From positions 1,578,701 to 1,642,700 of the forward strand of contig NC_017390.1 in assembly GCF_000026985.1 (NCBI RefSeq): a DNA stretch of 64,000 nucleotides, written 5' to 3'. How positions within the stretch are numbered: position 1 is the first letter of the stretch; the number at the start of each line of letters is the position of its first letter. This stretch comes from Erwinia pyrifoliae DSM 12163 (GTDB taxonomy: Bacteria > Pseudomonadota > Gammaproteobacteria > Enterobacterales > Enterobacteriaceae). Below are positions 9,917 to 19,929 of the stretch, one piece after another. The translations under genes and the position numbers were made by a program. The notes beneath the pieces are model-generated. The model saw only the letters and a program-made list of their open reading frames with translations. It did not search any database and was not told where the DNA came from.

Positions 9917-11482
9917 TCAGAGCGATCCCGGCAACGGAATAATCTGCACCTTCTGCACCCTGTGGCTGGCAACCCGTAAGGTGCGAAACAGATAGCCACT
10001 CACCTCTACCTCTTCGCCTTCCAGGGGAACACGCTGCAGATGCTCCATCAGCAGTCCCGCCAGCGTATGATAGTCGCGCTTCTCACTGAGCTGTAGCGGC
10101 AGGTGCATCACAAGATCTTCCAGCGGCATATGGCCATTTGCCGTCCAGCTGCCATCGTTATGCTGCTGGATATCATGGCGCGGATCGGTTTTCTCACTTT
10201 CGTTTGGCAGGTAACCTGCAATGGTTTCCATCACGTCACTGAGCGTGACCACCCCTTCTACCGAGCCAAACTCATCCACCACAAAAGCAAAATGGGTGCG
10301 GGCGCTGCGAAATTGCTCCAGTGCCGGCAGCAGGGGCAGCCTTTCAGGAAAGACCAGCGGCTGGCGCATCAGCACGCGCAGATCGATGCGACGATCGTGA
10401 AGTGCCTGCTTCAGCAGATCGATCACATGCACGACTCCCAGCGGCTCGTCACCGTTTTCAGTTATCAGCAGGCGCGTATGCTGGTTAGCGTCAAGCTGTG
10501 CCAGGATTTTCTCCGGCGACTCGGCCAGATCGATATGTTGAATATCATGGCGGGTGGTCATGATGCTGCTTACGCTACGCTGACCCATTGCCAGTACGCG
10601 CGCGATCATCATACGTTCCTGTTTATTGAAAATGGCTTTACGTCCGTTGTGATCTGCCACCAGCGAAGAGGTTTCTGCATCCAGTTCGGCCTGGTCAGGA
10701 TGCCCACGCAGTAGCCTGAGCACCGCATCCGCCGTGCGTTTCCGCAACGGATATTGTGCCGAAAGAAACCGACGGCGGTTGAATCGGGCCAGCTGATTAA
10801 GTGCTTCGATAATCACGGAGAAGCCAATGGCTGCGTACAGATAGCCTTTTGGAATGGCGTAGCCAAAGCCGTCTGCCACCAGGCTGAATCCAATCATCAG
10901 AAGAAAGCTCAGACACAGAATAATGATAGTCGGATGATCGTTAACAAAAGCTGTTAGCGGCTTGCTGGCCAGCAACATCAAACAAATGGCGATAATGACG
11001 GCTGCCATCATCACGGCAAGCTGGTCGACCATACCAACGGCGGTGACCACGGAGTCAAGGGAGAATACCGCGTCAAGCACCACGATTTGCGCGACGACCG
11101 GCCAAAAGCGGGCGCCGTACTTTTGCGGGCTATCCGCCTGATCTTTACCCTCCAGCCGCTCGTTCAGTTCCATCGTAGCCTTAAACAGCAGGAATAAACC
11201 CCCCAGTAACATAATGATGTCGCGAGCGCTGAAGGGGTGCCCGCTCAGGCTGAATAATGGCGAAGTCAGTGACGATAGCCAGGATACGCCAGCCAGCAGC
11301 AGCAGTCTCATTCCTAATGCCAGTGATAAGCCGGTCAGGCGTGCACGGTCGCGCAAGGCTGGTGGTAGCTTTTCCGCCAGGATGGCAATAAACACCAGGT
11401 TGTCTATGCCCAGCACCAGTTCCAGCACCACTAAAGTGACCAGGCCGGCCCAAATTGACGGGGCGGCGATCCATTCGAACAT
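9917..11482 (-). CDS. yegH: YegH, TerC-family membrane protein with CBS and CorC domains
   Basis: 521 residues. The N-terminal ~225 residues form a TerC-type membrane domain with two acidic signatures in membrane segments: [12 protein letters not shown] near residue 20 and [15 protein letters not shown] near residue 138. These are typical of metal-ion exporters. A CBS-domain pair follows (about residues 300-425, with [12 protein letters not shown] at its end), then a CorC/HlyC-associated C-terminal domain. Probably an inner-membrane metal or ion transporter; the substrate is not established, though TerC relatives export manganese. In E. coli yegH also borders the colanic-acid operon, matching its place beside the ams operon here. 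Confidence 0.92.
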   Translation of the reverse strand: MFEWIAAPSIWAGLVTLVVLELVLGIDNLVFIAILAEKLPPALRDRARLTGLSLALGMRLLLLAGVSWLSSLTSPLFSLSGHPFSARDIIMLLGGLFLLFKATMELNERLEGKDQADSPQKYGARFWPVVAQIVVLDAVFSLDSVVTAVGMVDQLAVMMAAVIIAICLMLLASKPLTAFVNDHPTIIILCLSFLLMIGFSLVADGFGYAIPKGYLYAAIGFSVIIEALNQLARFNRRRFLSAQYPLRKRTADAVLRLLRGHPDQAELDAETSSLVADHNGRKAIFNKQERMMIARVLAMGQRSVSSIMTTRHDIQHIDLAESPEKILAQLDANQHTRLLITENGDEPLGVVHVIDLLKQALHDRRIDLRVLMRQPLVFPERLPLLPALEQFRSARTHFAFVVDEFGSVEGVVTLSDVMETIAGYLPNESEKTDPRHDIQQHNDGSWTANGHMPLEDLVMHLPLQLSEKRDYHTLAGLLMEHLQRVPLEGEEVEVSGYLFRTLRVASHRVQKVQIIPLPGSL

Positions 11483-11731
11483 GACTTCACCTTAATGACA
11501 TCTTTGATTAATCCATGATGGGCGGTATGTATGAATATTTCAACCTGATGATGGGGGCATTTAAAGTTCTGTCAGCCTGCTTAGCGGGCAAAACATTGTT
11601 ATGGATGCAAAAGCTATGTTGACACTACTTATCAGGCATACCGCATTTCATAATTTACATATATCCAGGATTAATCGTATATCAACTGGGTTGATTAAGG
11701 AGGGGGGAGCTGGATTTAGAAGAAAAAACAT

Positions 11732-11745
11732 TGAGAATAATCTCA
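11732..11745 (+). promoter_or_regulatory. RcsAB box upstream of the ams operon
   Basis: TGAGAATAATCTCA closely matches the RcsAB-box consensus (TaAGaatatTCctA) and is a near-perfect palindrome. It lies 532-545 bases upstream of the amsG start codon. As I recall, the characterised RcsA/RcsB site of the E. amylovora ams promoter lies at about this distance (-555 to -533). It predicts activation of capsule synthesis by the Rcs phosphorelay. The core promoter downstream could not be placed with confidence. Confidence 0.85.
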
Positions 11746-12016
11746 ATTTAAAGTGGCTAAAATGGGGGGTAAGTGGTACTGGCGCAACATGAAAGTAGTC
11801 TTATTCCTAAAAGAGTCAGCACGGGCAGAGAGACTCTTGTAAAGAGACCATTTATAACTAGTATAGCAACATATTAGTGAATGTCTGCGTGGGCGTTGTA
11901 TTTGGCACAGTGCAGTGGGGGGGAATGATGAATTTTGTGAGGCAGCACACAATCCACTGATAAATGTTAGCGGGCGTCGGATATGACGGGCTTTTAACAG
12001 CAAACGGCAACATTTA

Positions 12017-12054
12017 CAGCGCATTGGCAGCTACAAGCCAGGGGCGGTAGCGTG
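12017..12054 (+). promoter_or_regulatory. JUMPstart sequence with ops element, ams operon leader
   Basis: A 38-base JUMPstart sequence ends in the ops core GGCGGTAGCGTG (12043-12054), the DNA site where RNA polymerase pauses and recruits the antiterminator RfaH. It lies ~220 bases before amsG inside the long untranslated leader, so transcription of the ~17 kb ams operon probably depends on RfaH. Between 11483 and 12276 I see no convincing gene; the stretch is regulatory leader. Confidence 0.92.
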
Positions 12055-12276
12055 TCTTGATGAGTGATAAACCCGTTCAGTAAAATCCAGGAAACCATAT
12101 AGTTAAGTTGTTTTTAACACCCAAAACCCTGCTCGTGATGCAGTTATGATGACCTTTTGTAGAATTTTCTGAATGAGTTCCCTGTGTAATAAAGGACGTG
12201 GTGCAAGCAATATCCCTCACTCCCGCTTCAAAACCAATAAATCACAGGATTCCTGAGATAAAATTAAGAGTTAATT

Positions 12277-13710
12277 ATGCGCGAAATTGAATTCACCTTT
12301 AAAGGGTTGTTAATCAGATTGTCACTGGCCCTGTCAGATCTCATCTTTTTTAATGTAGCATTGGCACTCGCCATCGTGCTGATTAATGGCTTTTCAGGTG
12401 AAACTCTTACGGGGATTCCGCAACACGAATTAGATCTAAAAATAGCGACACACATTTTGCTGTCGGTGGTCTGTGTCGGCTGGTTTTGGGTGCGGTTACG
12501 TCACTACACTTATCGAAAACCTTTCTGGTTTGAGCTGAAAGAAGTATTAAGAACAATCTTGATATTTTCAATTGTTGACCTTTCTGTTAGTGCGTTATCT
12601 AAATGGGAACTTTCTCGCTGGATCTGGATATTAACCTGGATCCTGTCCATGGCGTTGGTTCCTGTTGGGCGTGCCTGCGTCAAACGTCTGTTAAATCGTA
12701 AAAAGCTATGGAAGAAGCAGTCAATCATTCTTGGCAGTGGGGATAATGCGCAAGAAGCCTGGCAGGCTTTGCAAAGCGAAGAGATGATGGGGTTTGATGT
12801 GGTTGCCTTCTACGATGTTGACGGGAGCCAGACCGCCCTTGAACTGTTTGGGGTTCCAGTCCTGAAAGAGGAATCGCAGCTGTGGGCATTGGTAGACAGC
12901 GATACGCAGTTTATCGTGGCGGTTGAATATGAGCAGAGTCAGTCGCGTGACTGGTGGCTAAAAAATCTGGCTACCCACAATTGCCGCTCGGTTTCGGTGA
13001 TCCCTTCTTTACGCGGCGTTCCGCTTTATGGCACGGATATGGCCTATATCTTTAGCCATGAAGTGATGATCCTGAGGGTCAGTAATAATCTCGCTAAACA
13101 CAGTTCACGCTTTCTGAAACGTACCTTCGATCTTGTTGGCGCGCTGGGCATTATCACCTTGCTGCTACCCGCATTAGTCGTATTGATTTTTATGGTTTCA
13201 CGCGACGGAGGGGCACCTATTTATGGCCATGAACGCGTCGGTCGTGACGGTCGCAAATTCAAGTGTCTCAAGTTCCGCTCGATGGTGGTGAATTCCAAAG
13301 AGGTGCTGGAAGAGGTGCTGCGTAACGATCCGGTCGCGCGTGCCGAATGGGATGAAGACTTTAAGCTGAAAAACGACCCGCGTATTACTCGCATCGGCCA
13401 TTTTATTCGTAAAACCAGTCTTGATGAACTGCCGCAATTATGGAACGTGGTACGGGGTGAAATGAGTCTGGTCGGGCCACGACCGGTGATTGAAGCCGAG
13501 CTTGAACGCTATGCGGGCGATGTTGATTACTATTTTATGGCTAAGCCAGGCATGACCGGATTGTGGCAGGTGAGTGGGCGTAACGATGTGAGTTATGAAA
13601 CCCGCGTTTATTTCGACTCATGGTACGTAAAGAACTGGTCACTTTGGAACGATATCGCCATTTTGTTCAAAACGATTGGGGTGGTTCTGAAACGTGATGG
13701 CGCTTACTAA
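12277..13710 (+). CDS. amsG: AmsG, undecaprenyl-phosphate sugar-1-phosphate transferase initiating amylovoran synthesis
   Basis: Transfers a sugar 1-phosphate (galactose in amylovoran) from UDP-sugar to undecaprenyl phosphate, starting the repeat unit on the cytoplasmic face. 477 residues of the WbaP/WcaJ (polyisoprenyl-phosphate hexose-1-phosphate transferase) family: four hydrophobic segments in the first ~125 residues, a Rossmann-like middle domain with LGSGDNAQEAW, and a C-terminal catalytic domain. The latter has KRTFDLVGA, the catalytic-region KFRSMVVNS, and DELPQLWNVVRGEMSLVGPRP. First gene of the ams operon, preceded by the RcsAB box and JUMPstart element. Length and sequence agree with E. 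amylovora AmsG as I remember it. Confidence 0.96.
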   Translation: MREIEFTFKGLLIRLSLALSDLIFFNVALALAIVLINGFSGETLTGIPQHELDLKIATHILLSVVCVGWFWVRLRHYTYRKPFWFELKEVLRTILIFSIVDLSVSALSKWELSRWIWILTWILSMALVPVGRACVKRLLNRKKLWKKQSIILGSGDNAQEAWQALQSEEMMGFDVVAFYDVDGSQTALELFGVPVLKEESQLWALVDSDTQFIVAVEYEQSQSRDWWLKNLATHNCRSVSVIPSLRGVPLYGTDMAYIFSHEVMILRVSNNLAKHSSRFLKRTFDLVGALGIITLLLPALVVLIFMVSRDGGAPIYGHERVGRDGRKFKCLKFRSMVVNSKEVLEEVLRNDPVARAEWDEDFKLKNDPRITRIGHFIRKTSLDELPQLWNVVRGEMSLVGPRPVIEAELERYAGDVDYYFMAKPGMTGLWQVSGRNDVSYETRVYFDSWYVKNWSLWNDIAILFKTIGVVLKRDGAY

Positions 13711-13831
13711 TCAACGAGGGAGCGAAGGATAGTGATAATTATCAAGCCTGATATGATCAACTGATGACTTCCAGACGCGTACAGTGGCGGTCTTGCCACT
13801 GTCATTCAAATTACCGATAGCGATGAACCAG

Positions 13832-14965
13832 ATGATTATAATCAAAACTAAATTGATACCTGTGTTGGTATCGGCAGCACTCCTTTCCGGCTGTACCGTC
13901 GTGCCGGGTAACCATCTTTCGACAATGGGCAAAGACGTTGTTGAGCAGCAGGATAGTGATTTTGACATTGATAAATATGTCAATGTTTTTCCGCTGACCC
14001 CGAGTCTGGTGGAACGCATGAAGCCTAAGCCGGTAGTGGCTCAGGCTAACGCTACGCTGCAACGGGAACTGCAGAACTACGAATATCGTATTGGCGTGGG
14101 CGATGTATTGATGGTAACGGTTTGGGACCATCCGGAACTGACCACCCCAGCGGGTCAATACCGCAGCGCCAGTGATACAGGTAACTGGGTTCACTCTGAC
14201 GGCACCATCTTCTATCCCTACATTGGCAGAGTGCGCGTAGCAGGTCATACCGTACAAGAGATTCGTGATGAAATTGCCAGCCGGTTGTCCAGGTATGTCG
14301 AAAGCCCGCAGGTTGATGTCAACGTTGCCTCATTTAAATCGCAAAAAACATACGTGACGGGAGAAGTGACTACTTCAGGTCAGCAGGCGATCACCAACGT
14401 CCCCCTGACTATCCTTGATGCCGTTAATGCCGCTGGTGGTCTGACCGCCACCGCAGACTGGCGCAATGTGGTGCTAACGCATGACGGACGCGAACAGCCT
14501 GTCTCTCTTCAGGCGCTGATGCAAAATGGTGATCTGTCACAAAATCATCTGTTATACCCTGGTGATATTCTCTACGTGCCGCGTAATGACGATCTCAAAG
14601 TGTTCGTGATGGGAGAAGTCAAGCAGCAGGCGACGCTGAAGATGGATCGCAGCGGGATGACGCTTTCTGAAGCGCTGGGCAGTGCACAGGGGATGGATCA
14701 GAGCGTTGCTGATGCCACCGGCGTTTTCGTTATTCGTCCAGTTAAGGGTACAAACCGCAGTAAAATCGCCAATATCTACCAGCTTAATACCAAAGATGCC
14801 GCCGCAATGGTAATGGGAACTGAATTCCGTTTAGAACCTTATGACATTGTTTATGTTACCTCCACCCCTCTCACCCGTTGGAATCGTGTGATCTCGCAGC
14901 TGGTGCCAACTATTAATGGTGTCTACGATGCGACACGTAACGTACAGATTATTCATAAATGGTAA
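13832..14965 (+). CDS. amsH: AmsH, Wza-type outer-membrane polysaccharide export lipoprotein
   Basis: Forms the octameric outer-membrane channel for the exopolysaccharide. The start [11 protein letters not shown] is chosen because it gives 377 residues, the length I recall for AmsH, and puts the lipobox LLSGC at residues 17-21. In-frame ATGs at 13784 and 13823 are alternatives, and no site has a strong ribosome binding site. After the lipid-anchored Cys comes the poly_export domain ([19 protein letters not shown]) and SLBB domains ([29 protein letters not shown]). The C-terminal segment around [14 protein letters not shown] is the amphipathic helix that crosses the outer membrane in Wza. Confidence 0.93.
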   Translation: MIIIKTKLIPVLVSAALLSGCTVVPGNHLSTMGKDVVEQQDSDFDIDKYVNVFPLTPSLVERMKPKPVVAQANATLQRELQNYEYRIGVGDVLMVTVWDHPELTTPAGQYRSASDTGNWVHSDGTIFYPYIGRVRVAGHTVQEIRDEIASRLSRYVESPQVDVNVASFKSQKTYVTGEVTTSGQQAITNVPLTILDAVNAAGGLTATADWRNVVLTHDGREQPVSLQALMQNGDLSQNHLLYPGDILYVPRNDDLKVFVMGEVKQQATLKMDRSGMTLSEALGSAQGMDQSVADATGVFVIRPVKGTNRSKIANIYQLNTKDAAAMVMGTEFRLEPYDIVYVTSTPLTRWNRVISQLVPTINGVYDATRNVQIIHKW

Positions 14966-14980
14966 ACGGCGGCTGAATTT

Positions 14981-15415
14981 ATGATCAATTCAATCTTAGT
15001 GGTGTGTATCGGCAATATCTGCCGCTCTCCTACCGGGGAGCGGCTGCTGATGGCCGCATTGCCAGAGAAGAAAATCGCTTCCGCCGGCTTGAAGGCGATG
15101 GTAGGAAGCCCGGCTGATCAAACCGCCAGCGTGGTGGCCGATGAACGCGGCGTGTCCCTGCAGGATCATGTAGCACAACAGCTTACGGCAGATATGTGTC
15201 GTGACAGCGATCTTATTCTGGTGATGGAAAAAAAACATATCGACCTTGTTTGCCGTATTAACCCGTCAGTACGTGGCAAAACCATGCTGTTTGGACACTG
15301 GATCAATCAGCAAGAAATAGCGGACCCCTACAAGAAAAGCCGGGATGCCTTTGAGGCCGTGTATGGAGTTCTTGAAAACGCTGCCCAGAAATGGGTCAAC
15401 GCATTAAGCCGATAG
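14981..15415 (+). CDS. amsI: AmsI, low-molecular-weight protein-tyrosine phosphatase
   Basis: Cytoplasmic phosphatase that dephosphorylates the C-terminal tyrosines of the AmsA kinase, cycling chain polymerisation and export. 144 residues with the LMW-PTP signature: P-loop VCIGNICRS (nucleophile Cys9, Arg15) and the general-acid motif DPYKKS (Asp115). Sits 15 bases after amsH and 12 bases before amsA, the conserved wza-wzb-wzc arrangement. Confidence 0.96.
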   Translation: MINSILVVCIGNICRSPTGERLLMAALPEKKIASAGLKAMVGSPADQTASVVADERGVSLQDHVAQQLTADMCRDSDLILVMEKKHIDLVCRINPSVRGKTMLFGHWINQQEIADPYKKSRDAFEAVYGVLENAAQKWVNALSR

Positions 15416-15427
15416 TTGGGATTTTCC

Positions 15428-17608
15428 ATGAAATCAAATAGTAAGGAACCGTCAGCGAACGGTGGCGAGGCGATCAGATTCGAACTGGCGCACCTTGTGG
15501 GACAACTTATTGATCATCGTTGGATGATCTTGGCAGTGTCAGTACTGTTTACGTTAATGGGCACGCTATACAGTTTGTTTGCGACGCCAATTTACAGTGC
15601 AGACGCGATGGTGCAGGTTGAGCAAAAGAATGCCAACACGGTACTTAATGACCTTTCTCAGATGATGCCGAACGCGCAACCCGCTTCTGCCGCCGAAATA
15701 GAAATTATTACCTCGCGTATGGTTTTGGGCAAAACGGTGGCTGACCTCGGCCTTGATGCGCTGGTACAGCAGGACCACTTCCCGCTGATAGGCGCTGGCC
15801 TGTCGCGCATTATGGGAAAAAAAGCGCAACAGATAGCTGTTTCACGTCTCACTGTTCCGGCTTTCTGGGATAAGCGTGAGCTTAGCGTAGAAGTGAACGG
15901 GCCGGATAGTTACACCGTCAGCAAAGATGACAATGAGCTATTTAAAGGTAAAGTCGGTCAGTTCGAGCAGCACGGTGATGTCAGCATGCTGGTTAGCCAT
16001 ATTGATGCTGATGCAGGTACCCGTTTCACCGTCAGCAAACTGAGCACCCTGCAAGCGATCAAAATGATCGGCAACAATCTGGTTGTGGCCGATATGGGTA
16101 AAGATACCGGCGTTTTAGGGTTGACCTATAGCGGTGAGGATCCGCTGCAGATAAGCCGAGTGCTGGACCAGGTCATTAATAACTATCTGTACCAGAACAT
16201 CGCGCGCAAATCTGAAGAAGCCGAAAAAAGCATCCAGTTTCTTGCCCAACAGCTGCCGGAAGTACGCGGTAAGTTGGATCAGGCTGAAGATAAACTCAAC
16301 GTCTTCCGCCGTCAGCATGACTCGGTCGATATGTCACTGGAAGCTAAGTCTGCCCTTGATTCTTCGGTCAGCATTCAGACACAGCTGAACGAGTTAACCT
16401 TCCGGGAAGCGGAAGTATCCCAGTTGTTCAAAAAGGATCACCCGACCTATCGCGCCCTGCTGGAAAAACGGCAAACGCTGGAAAACCAGCAGAAACAGCT
16501 GAATGGTAAAATCAGCCAGATGCCGCAAACCCAGCAGGAGATTGTTCGTTTAACGCGTGATGTGCAGGCGGGGCAGGAGATATATATGCAGCTGCTGAGT
16601 CGTCAGCAGGAGTTGAATATCAGTAAGGCCAGCACCGTAGGTGATGTCCGAATCATCGATCATGCGGAAACCGCCGCAAAACCCGTTGCCCCGAAAAACC
16701 TGATAATCGTTGCCGCCAGTTTGATCGTCGGGCTGATGGTGTCTGTCGGATTAGTCCTGTTGAAAGCGCTGTTCCATCATGGGATTGATAATCCTGAGCA
16801 GCTGGAAGAGCTGGGTTTAAGCGTCTATGCCAGCGTGCCGCTTTCCGAATGGCAGCGTAAGAAAGATCAGGAGGTGCAGCTGAAACGAAAACTGGCCGCA
16901 AAAGTTGATCCGCATCACAGGTTACTGGCGTTGGGTAACCCTACTGACCTGTCAATTGAAGCGATCCGCAGTCTGCGCACCAGTTTACATTTTGCGATGA
17001 TGGATGCCGAAAATAACATTTTAATGGTCACTGGTGCCAGTCCGGGGATTGGTAAGACCTTTATCTGCGCCAACCTGGCGACGCTGGTTGCGAAAACCGG
17101 CGAGAAAGTGCTGTTTATTGATGGTGACATGCGACGTGGCTACACCCACGATCTGCTCGGCGCGGAAAGCAAAACCGGCTTGTCAGACATTCTGTCTGGA
17201 AAACTTCCCTTCAGTACCGATCTGGTGCAGCGTGGAGATTACGGTTTTGATTTTATCGCCCGAGGTCAGGTGCCGCCCAATCCATCTGAACTGTTGATGC
17301 ACAGCCGCATGAAAGAGTTGGTTGACTGGGCCAGTAAAAATTACGACCTGGTGCTGATTGATACCCCACCGATTCTGGCCGTAACCGACGCCTCGATCAT
17401 TGGCAAGCTGGCTGGCACTTCACTGATGGTGGCGCGCTTTGAAACCAACACCGTCAAGGAAGTTGAAATCAGTTACAAACGCTTTATTCAGAACGGCATC
17501 GAAATTAAAGGGATTATCCTCAATGCCGTAGTGCGTAAGTCAGCGAATAACTATGGTTATGGTTACGACTATTACGACTACAGCTACAAACAGGGTGAGA
17601 AAAGCTAG
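15428..17608 (+). CDS. amsA: AmsA, Wzc-type BY-kinase and polysaccharide co-polymerase
   Basis: Inner-membrane tyrosine autokinase controlling polymer length and export. The ATG start (MKSNSKEPS) gives 726 residues, the length I recall for AmsA; an upstream in-frame TTG at 15416 is less likely. Wzz domain with two membrane segments (about residues 35-55 and 425-445) flanks a coiled-coil periplasmic region with RKSEEAEKSIQFLAQQLPE. The cytoplasmic kinase has Walker A GASPGIGKT near 535, Walker A' LFIDGDMRR near 563 and Walker B LVLIDTPP near 640. A tyrosine cluster (YGYGYDYYDYSYK) at the C-terminus is the autophosphorylation tail. Confidence 0.95.
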   Translation: MKSNSKEPSANGGEAIRFELAHLVGQLIDHRWMILAVSVLFTLMGTLYSLFATPIYSADAMVQVEQKNANTVLNDLSQMMPNAQPASAAEIEIITSRMVLGKTVADLGLDALVQQDHFPLIGAGLSRIMGKKAQQIAVSRLTVPAFWDKRELSVEVNGPDSYTVSKDDNELFKGKVGQFEQHGDVSMLVSHIDADAGTRFTVSKLSTLQAIKMIGNNLVVADMGKDTGVLGLTYSGEDPLQISRVLDQVINNYLYQNIARKSEEAEKSIQFLAQQLPEVRGKLDQAEDKLNVFRRQHDSVDMSLEAKSALDSSVSIQTQLNELTFREAEVSQLFKKDHPTYRALLEKRQTLENQQKQLNGKISQMPQTQQEIVRLTRDVQAGQEIYMQLLSRQQELNISKASTVGDVRIIDHAETAAKPVAPKNLIIVAASLIVGLMVSVGLVLLKALFHHGIDNPEQLEELGLSVYASVPLSEWQRKKDQEVQLKRKLAAKVDPHHRLLALGNPTDLSIEAIRSLRTSLHFAMMDAENNILMVTGASPGIGKTFICANLATLVAKTGEKVLFIDGDMRRGYTHDLLGAESKTGLSDILSGKLPFSTDLVQRGDYGFDFIARGQVPPNPSELLMHSRMKELVDWASKNYDLVLIDTPPILAVTDASIIGKLAGTSLMVARFETNTVKEVEISYKRFIQNGIEIKGIILNAVVRKSANNYGYGYDYYDYSYKQGEKS

Positions 17609-17697
17609 CTGCCGTGCGGAACCTTTCTACACCCTGTCGAAAGGTTCCACGATTACGGCTAGTGTCAGTTTGAGAATGTTTAATAAGGTGCCTGGTC

Positions 17698-18603
17698 ATG
17701 AAGGATATCTCCTTTTCGATTGTCATACCTGCATATAATGCATCAGAATCAATTATCACCACGCTTGATTGTCTGAACGAGCAAAGCTATAAAAAGTTTG
17801 ACGTAATTATTGTCGATGATAAATCTGCCGATGCGCAAAAACTCGCGGAAGTGGTGAGAAGTGAACGCTACAGAGGATTAAACATCAATTTAGTACTCTC
17901 TGAGATAAAACTTAACGGGGCGGGTGCCAGAAACCGGGGTATCGACCTTGCTACCGGGGACTATGTCTGTTTTCTCGATGCCGACGATGAATGGCATAAA
18001 GATAAATTGCAACAGAACTTGAGTCTGATTGAACGGCTGGAAGGGCAGGGCAATCGGCGCTTTATTATTTATAGTCAGGTCAACATTATTCAGGATGGCA
18101 GCTTCCTTAAAGTCATGCCGCTAAAGCCGGTCGGTGAACATGAATCGATAGCCGAATATCTTTTTGGCTGCTACGGGTTTATCCAGACCAGTACCATCGT
18201 GCTAAAGCGTGAAGATGCGGCTGAAATCCGTTTTGATGAAAGGTACATCCGCCATCAGGATTACGATTTATGCATCCGTGCCGACAAATTGGGCTTTAAT
18301 TTCGTGATGATAGACAAGCCGCTGGCTAATTATCATATGGTGACTCAATTTGGATCGAAGCATAAAGGGGAATCGGTTAAGTATTCTCTGTTCTGGCTGG
18401 ACGCAATGAAGCCGTATCTCACCAGGCGTGATGTTCATACCTATAAAGCCTATAAGTTACCGCTGCGTTATAAGATGGACGGTAAACCATTGCAGGCCAG
18501 CCTAAGCTTTGCCCGCTACTTTTTCTTGACCAATAAAGATAACCGCACCGACTTCCTCAAGCGCCTTATGAATAAATTACGGGCGCGTTTGGGAGGAATG
18601 TAG
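17698..18603 (+). CDS. amsB: AmsB, family-2 glycosyltransferase of amylovoran synthesis
   Basis: GT-A fold glycosyltransferase of 301 residues that adds one sugar to the lipid-linked amylovoran repeat. The N-terminal IVIPAYNASESIITTLDCL, the IVDDKS motif and the metal-binding FLDADDEWH (DxD near residue 94) are characteristic of family GT2. AmsB has been linked to galactose addition in the literature I recall, but donor and linkage are not readable from sequence. Ribosome binding site AAGG lies upstream of ATG. About 90 bases separate it from amsA, and 31 bases separate it from amsC. Confidence 0.9.
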   Translation: MKDISFSIVIPAYNASESIITTLDCLNEQSYKKFDVIIVDDKSADAQKLAEVVRSERYRGLNINLVLSEIKLNGAGARNRGIDLATGDYVCFLDADDEWHKDKLQQNLSLIERLEGQGNRRFIIYSQVNIIQDGSFLKVMPLKPVGEHESIAEYLFGCYGFIQTSTIVLKREDAAEIRFDERYIRHQDYDLCIRADKLGFNFVMIDKPLANYHMVTQFGSKHKGESVKYSLFWLDAMKPYLTRRDVHTYKAYKLPLRYKMDGKPLQASLSFARYFFLTNKDNRTDFLKRLMNKLRARLGGM

Positions 18604-18634
18604 CGGTCGCTGCAGAATAATAACGGGTAAATTT

Positions 18635-19762
18635 ATGGCTATATATTGGATAGTTAGCTACAGCATTCTCGTTTTTTGCTTTTTTGAACTGGCGATGATT
18701 AATCAGGCCAGCAAAGCAGAAACGAAATTATTGATTAACTATTTCTTTCTGATAGGGGTGTTGGCGCTAATTTTGTTCGCTGGAATGCGCGGGCCAGATT
18801 CCGGTATGGATGATTCACAATATGTTGGATTTTTCCATGATTTTTCCCGTCAAACGGGCATGACCGGCTATCAGGCGGTAGCAGATATCTATCGCTATGA
18901 GAATTTTTTCATGTTGCTGGCGTGGTTAGCATCGTGCTTCACCCATGAGAGCTACTTCTTCCTGTTGTTTATCAGTTTTATCGCGGTGTCGACCAACGCC
19001 TGGGTTTATAAAAAATATTCGCCGCTGATCCTGTGCTCTCTGTGCCTTTACTCGGCACATCTGTTCATCAACAAGGATATGAATCAAATCCGTTTCGGAT
19101 TATGTAGTGCGTTTGCTATTGCCTTTATATGTAGTCTGGTGGCGCGTAACTATTTACTCTCATTACTTTTTATTATTCTTAGTACCCAGTCTCACTCCAC
19201 CGGGTATACCATCGTTATGATTATTCCTTTCTTTTTCATTCGGGAGCGTAAGTACTTGCCGCTGATAGTGGTTTTTGCATCTATCCCGTTGGGCATTATC
19301 GGTGGTAAAAAACTGTTCCTTGACTCTCTCGGAATAGTCCCAGTGTTGGGGGAGCGCGCTGCAAGCTACAGCGGAACCAATTTTGATACAACTTCCCCGG
19401 TATTCGGCCTGGCGAACCTGAAAAATATTGCATTTATTGGTGCTTTTACACTTTATTATTTCCGTAACGGAATCATGAAGGAAGACCGTTTTGTCTATAT
19501 CCTTCTGGTTGCTTACAGCATAGGTGCTGCGGTACGCATCACTTTCTCTGATTTCAGTATTTTTGGTGGCAGGGTTGGTAACCTTTTTCTTCATACGGAA
19601 CCGCTGTTATTTGCATTCCTGATGCTACGTATACGTAATTTATTACTGAACTTCATTATGTTGTTTTCCATTACGACTTATTATCTTGCTTATAACACGG
19701 TACTTTCTGCTCAGTCGATTCTGGGGTACAGCGTTGCGCCATTATTCAGGATTTTTAGCTAA
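18635..19762 (+). CDS. amsC: AmsC, Wzy-like (EpsG-family) polysaccharide polymerase
   Basis: Multipass membrane protein of 375 residues with roughly ten hydrophobic segments and few soluble loops. EpsG/Wzy-like signatures are FAGMRGPDSGMDDSQYVGFF near residue 48 and SHSTGYTIVMIIPFFF. It should polymerise undecaprenyl-linked amylovoran repeats on the periplasmic side. It is the only polymerase candidate in the operon besides the flippase AmsL, so the role is assigned from topology and context. Confidence 0.87.
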   Translation: MAIYWIVSYSILVFCFFELAMINQASKAETKLLINYFFLIGVLALILFAGMRGPDSGMDDSQYVGFFHDFSRQTGMTGYQAVADIYRYENFFMLLAWLASCFTHESYFFLLFISFIAVSTNAWVYKKYSPLILCSLCLYSAHLFINKDMNQIRFGLCSAFAIAFICSLVARNYLLSLLFIILSTQSHSTGYTIVMIIPFFFIRERKYLPLIVVFASIPLGIIGGKKLFLDSLGIVPVLGERAASYSGTNFDTTSPVFGLANLKNIAFIGAFTLYYFRNGIMKEDRFVYILLVAYSIGAAVRITFSDFSIFGGRVGNLFLHTEPLLFAFLMLRIRNLLLNFIMLFSITTYYLAYNTVLSAQSILGYSVAPLFRIFS

Positions 19763-19929
19763 CCGCTACATATACAGATGAATGGATTGCAGAGAAAAAT
19801 CTTTTAGCCAGGTGCAGGCTAGACAGATTGAGCGGCATATATCTTTTCTCTGTCATTTTGACAATATTTTTTTATCTGGCAAGTGATCAACCTGCAATTC
19901 GGGCTGAAATTATTAACAGGATGCTTAAC

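Noticed and set aside
19828..19929. In-frame extension of amsD upstream of 19930
   Set aside because: The added residues are hydrophobic, lack a ribosome binding site and do not resemble the GT4 start; the ATG at 19930 has a good site and gives the expected length.
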